Positions 46,000 through 53,763 are shown, counted from the first letter of the stretch. The stretch: 64,000 nt of DNA from Planctomycetota bacterium (GCA_014240375.1 JAAZXB010000001.1:302110-366109); one strand, 5' to 3'. The notes: generated by a model not told the origin, from the sequence alone. Translations and numbers: made by a program.

Positions 46000-47238
46000 A
46001 TGTACATCACCCAGGGACAAAATAGCCGCCCGCTCGGTTACGAGATGAATGCGCACCCGGCGTCGTCACTCCAAGATTTCATGTCTGCCATCCACGACTA
46101 CGTGATTCCTGTCAGGGACCAGGTGTGTCCTGGCGAACCCTTCGCCATCTCGCCTCACATCGGCCAGAGTTTGGCGGGACAGTTGTCTCGAAAGGGCGTC
46201 GCGGAGTCGCTCGGAGATCAGTTGCGAGATCTCGATCTCCACATCTACAGCGCCAATGCCTTCCCGTTGAAGAACTTTCATTCCGAAGTCGTCAAGGACC
46301 AGGTTTACTTGCCTTCCTGGGCCCATGTCGCCCGCGCCAAGACCACCTGCCTCATCGCAGACGTGATGGTTCGAATCGAACCGAAGGCCCGACACCTGAC
46401 CATCTCGACCCTGGGAGGTGGTTACCGCTCTGCAGGTAACACTCCCGTGATCCTCGAGAAGATGGCGGCCGGTTACCTGAAAGTGGTCGCCCATCTGGCC
46501 CAGATCGAACAGCAGACCGGCATCCACATCGCTCTCAATGCAGAGCCGGAGCCCGATACCACCTTCGAGTGCGCTGAAGATGTGATTTCCTTCTGGAAGG
46601 AATACCTGAAACCAGCGCTCCCCGGGCTGACCAGGACCCTGCAATGCCATCGCTCTCGTGCGGAAGGGTTATTGCGTCGCCACTGGACCGTCAATCTCGA
46701 TGCCTGTCACTCGGCGGTACTGTATCGCTCTCCACTGGAAGACTGGCGCCGCCTCGACCGCGCCGGAATCCTCGTCGGTAAGACTCACATCACCAGTGCC
46801 ATCGTATTGCCCAATCCAAGTCGTTCGCCGGCAGCCTACCGGGAACTACTCGAGCACGTCGAACCTCGTTATCTCCATCAGAGTGCCCTCAAGATGAAAG
46901 ATGGAAACATCGTACGCCTCTTGGACCTGGGGGAAATCGAGCAACAAGACCTGTCTGCCATCTCCGAGGTCAGGACCCATTTCCATGTGCCCCTCTCCAA
47001 GGCAAAGCATGGAAAGTTGCACACCACTCGCGATGACGCGCAAGCCTTGTTGGCCGAAGCGCTCTCACGGAAACAGGATCCGCCACACATCGCCCTCGAG
47101 ACCTACACCTGGCCGCTGTTGACCCAAGGGATCAAGAACTCTCAGCAGCGCCAGCGACTCATCGATGGAATCGCGGCCGAGTTACGCTGGGCTCAAGACG
47201 CCTCGCTCCATCCGGTCACCAGTTCCGTAAGAAGATGA
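46000..47238 (+). CDS. eboE: EboE-like metabolite-traffic TIM-barrel protein
   Basis: 412 aa. The sequence follows the EboE family: 'SANAFPLKNFHSEVVKDQVYLPSW', 'LTISTLGGGYRS', 'IHIALNAEPEPDTTFECAEDVISFWKEYL', 'WTVNLDACHSAVLY', 'RTHFHVPLSKAKHGKLHTTRDD' and 'HIALETYTWPLL'. These residues sit on a xylose-isomerase-like barrel with several potential metal ligands. EboE normally belongs to the eboABCDEF cluster (transport of scytonemin-type or other metabolites to the periplasm), but no other ebo gene is present in this window. The assignment is from recalled motif similarity. The stop TGA abuts the stop of the convergent gene, forming TGATCA. Confidence 0.75.
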   Translation: MYITQGQNSRPLGYEMNAHPASSLQDFMSAIHDYVIPVRDQVCPGEPFAISPHIGQSLAGQLSRKGVAESLGDQLRDLDLHIYSANAFPLKNFHSEVVKDQVYLPSWAHVARAKTTCLIADVMVRIEPKARHLTISTLGGGYRSAGNTPVILEKMAAGYLKVVAHLAQIEQQTGIHIALNAEPEPDTTFECAEDVISFWKEYLKPALPGLTRTLQCHRSRAEGLLRRHWTVNLDACHSAVLYRSPLEDWRRLDRAGILVGKTHITSAIVLPNPSRSPAAYRELLEHVEPRYLHQSALKMKDGNIVRLLDLGEIEQQDLSAISEVRTHFHVPLSKAKHGKLHTTRDDAQALLAEALSRKQDPPHIALETYTWPLLTQGIKNSQQRQRLIDGIAAELRWAQDASLHPVTSSVRR

Positions 47239-48330
47239 TCAGAGCGGTTCGCCGCAGCTGTGGAACGCCAGGATGGCGAACATCGTCGCAGCGTGGCTGA
47301 TGTAATGCTTGCCGTCACGCTTGGGTGATCGGACAAACCAGCGGCCACTCTCGCGCTGGCTCTGGCGCAGCCACTCGAGACCTCGTTGCAGTTGTGGATG
47401 GTCGACAGGGACTTCTGCCTGGCGAAGTACAAAGATGGAAAATGCCGTGGCGTAGGCATCGCTGGGCAACTTGTCGGCGACATCTTCAGGCCGTTTCCAT
47501 TTCCCCGCCCCCACATCGACCAAGCGCCAGCCTCCGTCGGGCCGTTGGCCGGCGAGAAGTTCACGACTCCACTTCTTCCTCGTCTCATCATCGACCAGTC
47601 GATCGAGCACTCCATCGAGCACTCCATCGAGGTCTCCATCGAGTCCCGACGCCGCCCACAGCATCATCCCCTTGTGGTGAAGATTCTGTGGCGGGTGGTC
47701 CCGCAGCCACCCCCGCAGACGCTCGATCCCGGCGGCGGCTGCAGCGCTTTCTCGGTACGCCTCCGGCAGGATCCCGGCTGTCACCGCTGCCAGCGTCACG
47801 CCGAAGTGATCATCCGATTCAAAGGGGGGCCAGCCACACTTGAGCCAGGCACTCCAGCCGCCATCTTCATCCTGCAGGCTCCAGATGTGATCGAGAGCGG
47901 TGCGGGTTGTGGCGGTCAGGTTCCCGTCGGTACCGATGTCGCTGATGGCGAGGAAGCAGGTGGTCGCGACCAGTCCCTCGACCGCCCCCCGCTGCCCCGA
48001 TGGCTGCTTCTTCTCGACCACGTAGCGGTTCAGGTAGCCCAGGGCAAACTCGCGAGCGCGGCGATTTTCGGGAGTGGTGGGCGCGACCCTCGCTGCGGCC
48101 ACCAGGTACAGGCCGTTGGTGTGACAGGTGACGCAGTCGCGCTGCTGCTCCCATTGCAAGGCGGTAGCATCGGCGAAGGCGACCGCACGTTTCAGGGAGA
48201 AGTGCTCGATGGAAGGCTCGTCACTGCGATTGGGTCCCCCCGCAGGGTCCTCCGGGGGGGGCGCAGCGAGCCATCCACCCAGTGCCATGGAGAGCAGGAA
48301 CAGAAGCGAGGAAATACCCATACCGGGCAT
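47239..48330 (-). CDS. Prenyltransferase/squalene-cyclase-fold repeat protein with CxxCH motif
   Basis: About 363 aa from the ATG at 48330; ATG at 48321 and the track TTG at 48360 are alternatives, and none has a strong ribosome site. A signal peptide ('MGISSLLFLLSMALGGWLA') is followed by a possible heme-c site ('RDCVTCHTNGLY') and alpha/alpha-toroid repeats with QW-like motifs ('SLQDEDGGWSAWLKCGWPP', 'AGQRPDGGWRLVDV', 'WLRQSQRESGRWFVRSP'). The squalene-cyclase DxDD acid motif is not seen. A 12-bp repeat encodes LDGV units near residue 240. It is probably a periplasmic protein of the cyclase fold without cyclase chemistry; its substrate is unknown. Confidence 0.78.
   Translation of the reverse strand: MPGMGISSLLFLLSMALGGWLAAPPPEDPAGGPNRSDEPSIEHFSLKRAVAFADATALQWEQQRDCVTCHTNGLYLVAAARVAPTTPENRRAREFALGYLNRYVVEKKQPSGQRGAVEGLVATTCFLAISDIGTDGNLTATTRTALDHIWSLQDEDGGWSAWLKCGWPPFESDDHFGVTLAAVTAGILPEAYRESAAAAAGIERLRGWLRDHPPQNLHHKGMMLWAASGLDGDLDGVLDGVLDRLVDDETRKKWSRELLAGQRPDGGWRLVDVGAGKWKRPEDVADKLPSDAYATAFSIFVLRQAEVPVDHPQLQRGLEWLRQSQRESGRWFVRSPKRDGKHYISHAATMFAILAFHSCGEPL
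47605..47640. repeat. 12-bp in-frame tandem repeat in the cyclase-fold gene
   Basis: GAGCACTCCATC occurs twice perfectly and once as GAGGTCTCCATC. On the minus strand it encodes LDGV/LDGD units within 'GLDGDLDGVLDGVLDRL'. The period equals four codons. Confidence 0.9.
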
Positions 48331-48425
48331 GGTAGCGGTGATCGAGGAGAAGTTCGACAAGGAACTGGATGTGGCCCCCTCGCCACTCGATGCTGTCGGG
48401 AAGCACCTCGAAAGGGAGTTTACAC

Positions 48426-49034
48426 ATGACGATCCAGAAACTGATTTCGATCACCACACTGGCACTGCTGATCAGCGTCGTTGCCGGTTGCGAGAAGAAC
48501 CAACCCGGCCAGGGACAAACCCAGGCGATGGATGAAAAAGATCATCAGAAGATGTCCGCTGTCGACAGCCAGCGGCAGTCCGGGCAGGTGCTGGTGGCAG
48601 TGATGACTCCCACCGCCGGCAATGAGGCACACGGCAGCGTCACCTTCACCGGCACCGACGATGGAATCATGGTCACTGCAAACATCGCAGGGCTCACCCC
48701 CGGCGTTCACGCCATCCACATCCATCAGTTTGGCGATCTCCGCAAGAACGATGGCAAGGGCACAGGTGGCCACTACAACCCCGAGGGGCACGATCATGCC
48801 CTCCCCGAGAGTGACACCCGTCATGCCGGAGACCTTGGCAACCTCACCGCAGGAGCCGATGGAAACTCCAGCTACTCGATCTTGATTCACAATGTCACCT
48901 TCGATGGCCAGCACAACCCGATCATCGGCAGGGGTGTCATCATCCACGCCAAGGCCGATGACGGCGGACAACCCACCGGCAACGCCGGCGCCCGGGTGAG
49001 CCAGGGAACCATCGGCTACGCCAATCCGGGGTAG
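48426..49034 (+). CDS. sodC: Copper/zinc superoxide dismutase, lipoprotein type
   Basis: 202 aa from the ATG at 48426 with AGGGAG 8 nt upstream. The lipobox is 'ISVVAGCEK'. The SOD domain has the copper ligands in 'HAIHIHQFGDL' and 'VIIHAKADDGG', the bridging His in 'GGHYNPEGHDHALP', and zinc ligands in 'HAGDLGNL'. It disproportionates superoxide at the cell envelope. The usual intrasubunit disulfide is absent: the positions normally holding Cys read 'FGDLRKN' and 'GARVSQGTIG'. It is convergent with the kinase-GNAT gene across a strong hairpin. Confidence 0.92.
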   Translation: MTIQKLISITTLALLISVVAGCEKNQPGQGQTQAMDEKDHQKMSAVDSQRQSGQVLVAVMTPTAGNEAHGSVTFTGTDDGIMVTANIAGLTPGVHAIHIHQFGDLRKNDGKGTGGHYNPEGHDHALPESDTRHAGDLGNLTAGADGNSSYSILIHNVTFDGQHNPIIGRGVIIHAKADDGGQPTGNAGARVSQGTIGYANPG

Positions 49035-49046
49035 GCGTACCTCCGG
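49026..49046. terminator. Hairpin between sodC and the convergent kinase-GNAT gene
   Basis: CCGGGGTA-GGCG-TACC(T)CCGG forms an 8-bp stem with one bulged T and a 4-nt loop. It contains the sodC TAG and ends at the base before the reverse-strand stop. It lacks a T tract, but its position between two stops fits a bidirectional terminator. Confidence 0.5.
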
Positions 49047-51041
49047 TCAGGACTGCAGCATCTTCTGCATCATCATCACTGGCTTGCCGCGACCGATGTA
49101 CTGGCCCACTTCGCGGAAGCCGCAGGCGTGATGGAAGTCGATGCTGCCCTGGTTGCGTGGCTGCAGGTTGACCTCGCAGACGATGGAGGTGAGACCGCGG
49201 TTCCGCGCCCACGCCTCCAGTACCGCGTACAGCGCTGCACCGATTCCGCGGCGCCGTGCGGCGGCAGCGGTGGCGATTCGATCGACGTAGGCGAAATCGT
49301 CAAAATGGCGGCGAAACCAGAGGAAGTTGGGGCTTTCGTAACTGTCGTCGGGAAGCATCGCCACCATCAATGCGACGGCAGAATCGGGGCTCCCTCCGGC
49401 GACCATCCGCACCATCGATGCGTTGCCCAGCAACGAACGGAACGACTCCTCGTCGAGTTCCCCCAGCTCGGGGACATGCTCCTGGTTGAGTTGATGCAAC
49501 GCCTCACACTGCTGCTCGAGATCGGCGATAGGTAGCACCCGGATCGGTGTCTCGGTTGTGGTCGAGGTGGCGAACAGGTCTCCCAGATGAGTCGCCAGCG
49601 AACGCAGAGCGGATCGATGATGGGAGAGGGAAGAGAACTCCGGGTGCGACCGCAACACCCGCAACCGGTCGGTCGGTGTGACCGTTCCGTCAAAGATGGC
49701 TCCCAGTTGCAACAGGTCTGCCAGTCGGGTGCCCGCGGTGAGAGTTCCCCGATAACGGATGCAGGCGAGATCGGGCTGCGCCTGGTACCCACCTCTGCTC
49801 TTCTCGATGAACCACTGCTCGGGGGTCGCACCTTCCAGCTGGATTCCTTCGTGATGGTATCGAGCCATCGTTTCGATCACCGTGTCGATGATGATCGCCA
49901 GCTGGACCCGGTCCGCGACGGTGGCTGGATCCCTGAGGAGACTGGCCAGGGAACTCCCCGCGACCACCGGCTCGACCACCCGCTCGGAGACTCCCGAGAC
50001 CCCCTCGATGAAGAGCGCCGAGCGAGGTTTGTCGTGCCAGACCGTCTGCAACACCCGATCGCCAAACCATGCCGCACGAGGCTCTCCCACGGAGTACCCC
50101 GGATGGCTCGAAGCGGCAGGGGGTCGGCGGCGGACCTGCACCTCTCCATCGACTTTGACCCGCTGGTGATGAGTACCCTTTCCCCCGCGAAGTGCACGCG
50201 AGATGTGGCGACGACGACGGCGGATCTCCGCTCGCTCTGCAGCATGCAGCGTCTCGTCATGACGATCCTCCACCACGTCGGCCCAGCCGACCCCGCTGGT
50301 TTCACGATCGGGCCCGACCGCCCAGGAGCCATCGATCCCCTTCGCTCGGGCACCGTGCGCCCACCCCTGCAAGAAGTGGCGCACATCATCTCCCGCACGA
50401 GCCGCACCCAGTGCCCTGGCGACCTGTCGCACCATCGCCACCCGCCGATGAGGAGCCACACCGAAGCCGACCTTCGCATCGTGAAGGTCGATCAACCACA
50501 GCGATGCGGTCTCTGCGTCGTATCCGCGAACCAGGATGTTGCCGGTATGAATGTCGTGAGCATCCACCCCGGCACGAACGATGCCGGCGAGCCAGTTTCC
50601 CAGCACACGCAACATCGCCACCCGCTCGACTCCATCAAACCGTTCGAGGAACTGTGGGAAGTGTTCGGTATCGAGAAGGTAATCGAAGAAGACGATGTCG
50701 TGGTCCCGATGACACGCCAGCGCCACCGGTCTCGGGACCGCAGCTCCGCCCGCTTCCGCCCGCGTCAGGTTGTGCCACTCGAGCCGCGCCCGCCCCCAAC
50801 CGAGAAAGCGACGACAGCGTGCCGCCAGATCTCGCTCCTGGTGAATCTTTGCGATGAGAGTCGGCCGTGCAGGAGAAGGAGGTATCTTCAACACCATCCT
50901 CTGCGACTGGGACTGGAGGATCTCGACGCCGGGAAACTGCAGCAGAGCCTGCTGGTCTCGTGGCACTCCATCGAGCCAGCCGATCCGACGAGGATGCGAC
51001 TCTTCATTGCTGATAAATGGTGAATCCACCGGGTCCTCCAC
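49047..51041 (-). CDS. Three-part fusion: WaaP/Kdo-kinase-like kinase, degenerate second kinase, GNAT acetyltransferase
   Basis: 664 aa; GTG start at 51041 with AGGAAA upstream (a second GTG four codons on has GGAGGA). Residues about 45-235 form a lipopolysaccharide-kinase-like domain: ATP-site Lys in 'LIAKIHQERD', catalytic loop 'DAHDIHTGNILV', metal-binding 'LIDLHDAK'. Residues about 290-480 repeat the layout ('VVAGSSLASLL', 'YHHEGIQLEGATPEQWFIE') but the catalytic Asp and Asn positions are changed, suggesting a pseudokinase. Residues about 500-664 are GNAT, with the acetyl-CoA loop 'RRRGIGAALYAVLEAWARNRG' and 'FHHACGFREVGQY'. It probably modifies a lipid A/sugar or related envelope substrate; the fusion's substrate is not deducible. 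Confidence 0.82.
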   Translation of the reverse strand: MEDPVDSPFISNEESHPRRIGWLDGVPRDQQALLQFPGVEILQSQSQRMVLKIPPSPARPTLIAKIHQERDLAARCRRFLGWGRARLEWHNLTRAEAGGAAVPRPVALACHRDHDIVFFDYLLDTEHFPQFLERFDGVERVAMLRVLGNWLAGIVRAGVDAHDIHTGNILVRGYDAETASLWLIDLHDAKVGFGVAPHRRVAMVRQVARALGAARAGDDVRHFLQGWAHGARAKGIDGSWAVGPDRETSGVGWADVVEDRHDETLHAAERAEIRRRRRHISRALRGGKGTHHQRVKVDGEVQVRRRPPAASSHPGYSVGEPRAAWFGDRVLQTVWHDKPRSALFIEGVSGVSERVVEPVVAGSSLASLLRDPATVADRVQLAIIIDTVIETMARYHHEGIQLEGATPEQWFIEKSRGGYQAQPDLACIRYRGTLTAGTRLADLLQLGAIFDGTVTPTDRLRVLRSHPEFSSLSHHRSALRSLATHLGDLFATSTTTETPIRVLPIADLEQQCEALHQLNQEHVPELGELDEESFRSLLGNASMVRMVAGGSPDSAVALMVAMLPDDSYESPNFLWFRRHFDDFAYVDRIATAAAARRRGIGAALYAVLEAWARNRGLTSIVCEVNLQPRNQGSIDFHHACGFREVGQYIGRGKPVMMMQKMLQS

Positions 51042-51261
51042 AACGATTTCCTGCGAGACCTTCGAATGGTAACCAACAGAAGCCTCTTGCCCAGCCGACT
51101 CATCGGACAGAAGTTTATCCGCTCTCTCTGTGGCTCACTTCGATCGCTTCGGATACCTTGGAACTGTCCGATACCGGGGTTGCCTCGGTGGGAAGACCTC
51201 AGCGGCCTGGTGCCTGTCACTACCGCTCACTTCACCCTTCTGAGGTAGGAAACCCCCTTCG
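51042..51261. other. Divergent intergenic region between the kinase fusion and hflX
   Basis: This 220-bp stretch separates two divergent genes and should contain both promoters. The ORFs called across it (for example 51066-51248) have no protein-like features. I see no clear -35/-10 pair, repeat or RNA gene. Confidence 0.4.
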
Positions 51262-52599
51262 ATGGCGAAGCAGTCCTTCGACCTACCACTGCTGGCAAAG
51301 CCCGCAGACGACGATCGCCGCGAGGTCGCCGTCGTGCTCAAGGCGGTGATGCCCGGCGACCCTTCCTTACACCTCGGTGGAGTCGACCCGGTCGCAGAGA
51401 TCACGGCACTGGCAGATACTGCCGGTGTGCGGGTTGCAGGGGTGGTGAAGCAGAAGCGTAACCGCCCCCATCCGGGGACCTATGTCGGCAAGGGAAAACT
51501 GGAAGAACTGTGCGAACTGGCCACCCAACTCGAAGCTCAGCTGATCATCGTCGACGATCCCATCTCCCCGGGGCAGGGGCGCAATATCGAGGAAAGTACC
51601 GAGTTGCGAGTGGTCGACCGTGCCGAGTTGATCATGGATATTTTCGCCCGCAACGCTCGCAGCCATCAGGCAATACTTCAGGTTGAACTGGCCCAGTTGC
51701 AGTACTCCCAGTCGCGCCTCACCCGCATGTGGACCCACCTGTCCCGCATGGAAGGGGGGGCCGTCGGAACCCGAGGGCCCGGTGAAACCCAGCTGGAAAC
51801 GGACCGCAGGATCGTCAGCCGCAAGATCAGTATCTTGAAGAAGCGACTGGCCAATATCGAAAAACAGGCCCAGACGCAGCACAAATTGAGGGAGGGATCG
51901 TTCCGCATCGCCCTGGTCGGTTACACCAACGCCGGAAAGTCGACGATGCTGAAACGCCTCACCGGTGCCGATGTTCTGATCGAGGATCGTCTCTTCTCGA
52001 CCCTCGACACCAGCACCCGCAACTGGGACCTCGATGTTCCCTTCGACGTACTGCTTTCCGACACCGTCGGTTTCATCCGCAAACTCCCGCACGGTCTGGT
52101 CGCCTCGTTCCATGCCACACTGATGGAAGCGAGGGAAGCGGACCTGCTGATTCACATGGTCGACGCATCGTCGCCGACCATCGAGTTCGACATGGAGTCG
52201 GTGGAGCGAACCTTGACTCGCATCGGCTGCGATGAACATCCGAGACTGGTCGTGTTCAACAAACTCGATCGAGTACGCGAAGATCAGCGGATCGACCTTC
52301 AACACCTGCTGGCAGAACAGGAAGACTCGTTCGTGGTCAGTGCCACCGAGGGCACTGGTATCGATCTGGTGGTGGAACGGGTGCTAGAGATCACTCACGA
52401 ACGCCAGGAGTCCGGCAGTTACAAGGTGCCTCACTCCCGATCAGATCTGGCGGCAAAATTGCACTCGATGGCTGCGGTCGATCAGGAGGAGTTCCTCGAC
52501 GATGGGATCCACATCAGTGCACGCTTCGATCCGGGGCAGAAGGCGCGCTGGGAATCGATGTTGAAGAAGGCGGGGCTATTCCCCGCTGCCACCGATTGA
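51262..52599 (+). CDS. hflX: GTPase HflX
   Basis: 445 aa. An N-terminal HflX domain ('RPHPGTYVGKGKLEEL', 'IIVDDPISPGQGRNIEE') and coiled coil ('GPGETQLETDRRIVSRKISILKKRL') precede a complete G domain: G1 'VGYTNAGKSTMLKRLTG' (about 219), G3 'LSDTVGFIRKLPHGLVASF', G4 'VFNKLDRV' (about 332) and G5 'VVSATEGTG'. HflX is a ribosome-associated GTPase that splits stalled 70S ribosomes under stress. The C-terminal 24 bp overlap the convergent selenoprotein candidate, with a strong hairpin in the overlap. Confidence 0.97.
   Translation: MAKQSFDLPLLAKPADDDRREVAVVLKAVMPGDPSLHLGGVDPVAEITALADTAGVRVAGVVKQKRNRPHPGTYVGKGKLEELCELATQLEAQLIIVDDPISPGQGRNIEESTELRVVDRAELIMDIFARNARSHQAILQVELAQLQYSQSRLTRMWTHLSRMEGGAVGTRGPGETQLETDRRIVSRKISILKKRLANIEKQAQTQHKLREGSFRIALVGYTNAGKSTMLKRLTGADVLIEDRLFSTLDTSTRNWDLDVPFDVLLSDTVGFIRKLPHGLVASFHATLMEAREADLLIHMVDASSPTIEFDMESVERTLTRIGCDEHPRLVVFNKLDRVREDQRIDLQHLLAEQEDSFVVSATEGTGIDLVVERVLEITHERQESGSYKVPHSRSDLAAKLHSMAAVDQEEFLDDGIHISARFDPGQKARWESMLKKAGLFPAATD
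52570..52586. terminator. Hairpin in the overlap of two convergent genes
   Basis: GCGGGG-CTATT-CCCCGC forms a perfect 6-bp GC stem with a 5-nt loop. The loop contains the reverse-strand TAG of the selenoprotein candidate, and the hflX stop is 11 bp further on. Because it lies within both coding ends, termination by it would have to occur just downstream of each stop. Confidence 0.45.
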
Positions 52600-53595
52600 G
52601 CCGACCTCGACCTTCTTCGCCGAGGCCACCATCTTGGCCAATCGAACCTTCATTCCCTTGAGGAATCGGTCGTGAGCTCCAAACAACTCCTCGTACAGCG
52701 CCAGGCAATCTTCAGCGATAAACGCATCTCTGGCAGCGAGAGCACCGTCGAAGGAGAGCACCAGGAATGGCCGAAAGGTACCGGATGTAGAATCCAGTTT
52801 CTCTCCGGCAACCCACATCCGGTAACAGCCCTCGATGGCAGCGGATTTCTTCTCATCACGATCGGCTGACTTGTTCTGATATGCCGAGCGATACGGCTCG
52901 AAAAAACCGAGGAACTTCGCTTCGATCCTGGTCATGGCCCATTCTTCGACCAGCTCCTCGGGAACTCCCTCGACCTTGGCTGCCGCATCCATGCGGGCCA
53001 CATCCACTCGTGACGGATCGAGCAATCCCTCGATCAAGGTCAAGCGAGCCCGGGCAATCGAGTCTTGAGGATTCTCCTGGACCTGCTTTCTCAACTGGAA
53101 CAGAACTTCCACCTGGTTCAGCCCCTGGCCGAGCGACAGCAACGAATCGGGGCGCCAGTAAGGCTCCCTACCGAAGAGCAAAAGTCCTGAATCATCGAGG
53201 AAGATGAAAGAGGGAAATCCTCTCAGGTCATATTCTCGCATCAGTTTCTGATCCGGCTTGTCTTCCAGTTGCGCCGAGATATTGAGGTACGGAACGAACT
53301 TCTTGCTCTCCTCGACCCACCAGTCCGATAGAAGGGGACCCCCCTCCATGTAATCACAAGGGCCTCAGGGCGCATAAGATCGGGTGAAGTAGGCGAGGAT
53401 CGGCAGGTTCTTCTGCTTCGAGATCGCTTTCGCCTGATCCAGTGAAGTGATCCATTCAATCTTCTGCACGAACTTCTTGGCGCGCTTCTCCTGGTACTTC
53501 TTCTCCAGTTCTTCGGTGCCCTGTGCCACTGACACGGAAGACACCAGAAGCATGCACAGGATCGCCAGCACACTCGGGGGCGAGGATTTCAGCAT
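52576..53595 (-). CDS. Candidate selenoprotein: secreted thioredoxin-fold protein with U-G-P-C redox motif (TGA read as Sec77)
   Basis: The track shows two ORFs (53365-53625 and 52576-53349) in the same frame, separated by one TGA at 53367-53365. Read through, they give one 339-residue protein. The ATG at 53595 has AAGGAGAG 6 nt upstream and starts a signal peptide ('PSVLAILCMLLVSSVSVAQ'). A thioredoxin fold follows: 'EWITSLDQAKAISKQKNLPILAYFTRSYAP', then TGA, then 'GPCDYMEGGPLLSD'. The TGA therefore occupies the first redox cysteine of a C-G-P-C motif and Cys80 is kept. The cis-proline loop is 'LRGFPSFIFLDDSG'. The internal ATG the track uses at 53349 has no ribosome site, arguing against a separate downstream gene. 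A SECIS-like stem-loop follows the TGA. Function inferred: periplasmic thiol/disulfide or peroxide reduction. The alternative is a nonsense-mutated pseudogene. Confidence 0.78.
53331..53347 (-). promoter_or_regulatory. Candidate bacterial SECIS stem-loop
   Basis: Seventeen nt after the TGA, GGAGGGG-GGT-CCCCTTC folds into a 7-bp stem (one G-U pair) with apical loop GGU. The loop begins 24 nt after the UGA and starts with G, matching the known loose rule for bacterial SECIS elements (apical loop roughly 16-37 nt after UGA with a G among its first two bases). It was folded by hand only. Confidence 0.6.
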
Positions 53596-53642
53596 CGAGA
53601 CTCTCCTTCTGCAAACAGTGAACACGACCGACCGGATTCAGC

Positions 53643-53657
53643 GTATCGGTTCGATAC
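53643..53657. promoter_or_regulatory. Inverted repeat between the selenoprotein candidate and sppA
   Basis: GTATCG-GTT-CGATAC is a perfect 6-bp inverted repeat with a 3-nt centre, in the 168-bp divergent region. Its size and symmetry suit an operator for a dimeric regulator controlling either or both genes. No promoter hexamers are clear beside it. Confidence 0.35.
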
Positions 53658-53763
53658 AGGTTACATCGAGAGACGGCTCCATGCCTCTCAATATCAGGTG
53701 GTTCCCCCCTCTCATCCCGATTATCATCCTCGGTTCAAGATCCAAACGAGAAAGTAGGTCATC

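Noticed and set aside
49587-51023. 478-aa plus-strand ORF
   Set aside because: It is antisense to the kinase-GNAT fusion, whose motifs are clear; the product is His/Arg/Pro-rich and looks like a GC-frame shadow.
52576-53349. Reading the thioredoxin-fold ORFs as a pseudogene or as two independent genes
   Set aside because: The frame is intact on both sides of a single TGA, the TGA lies exactly at the redox-Cys position, the second Cys is kept and the internal ATG has no ribosome site. A pseudogene remains possible but is less likely.
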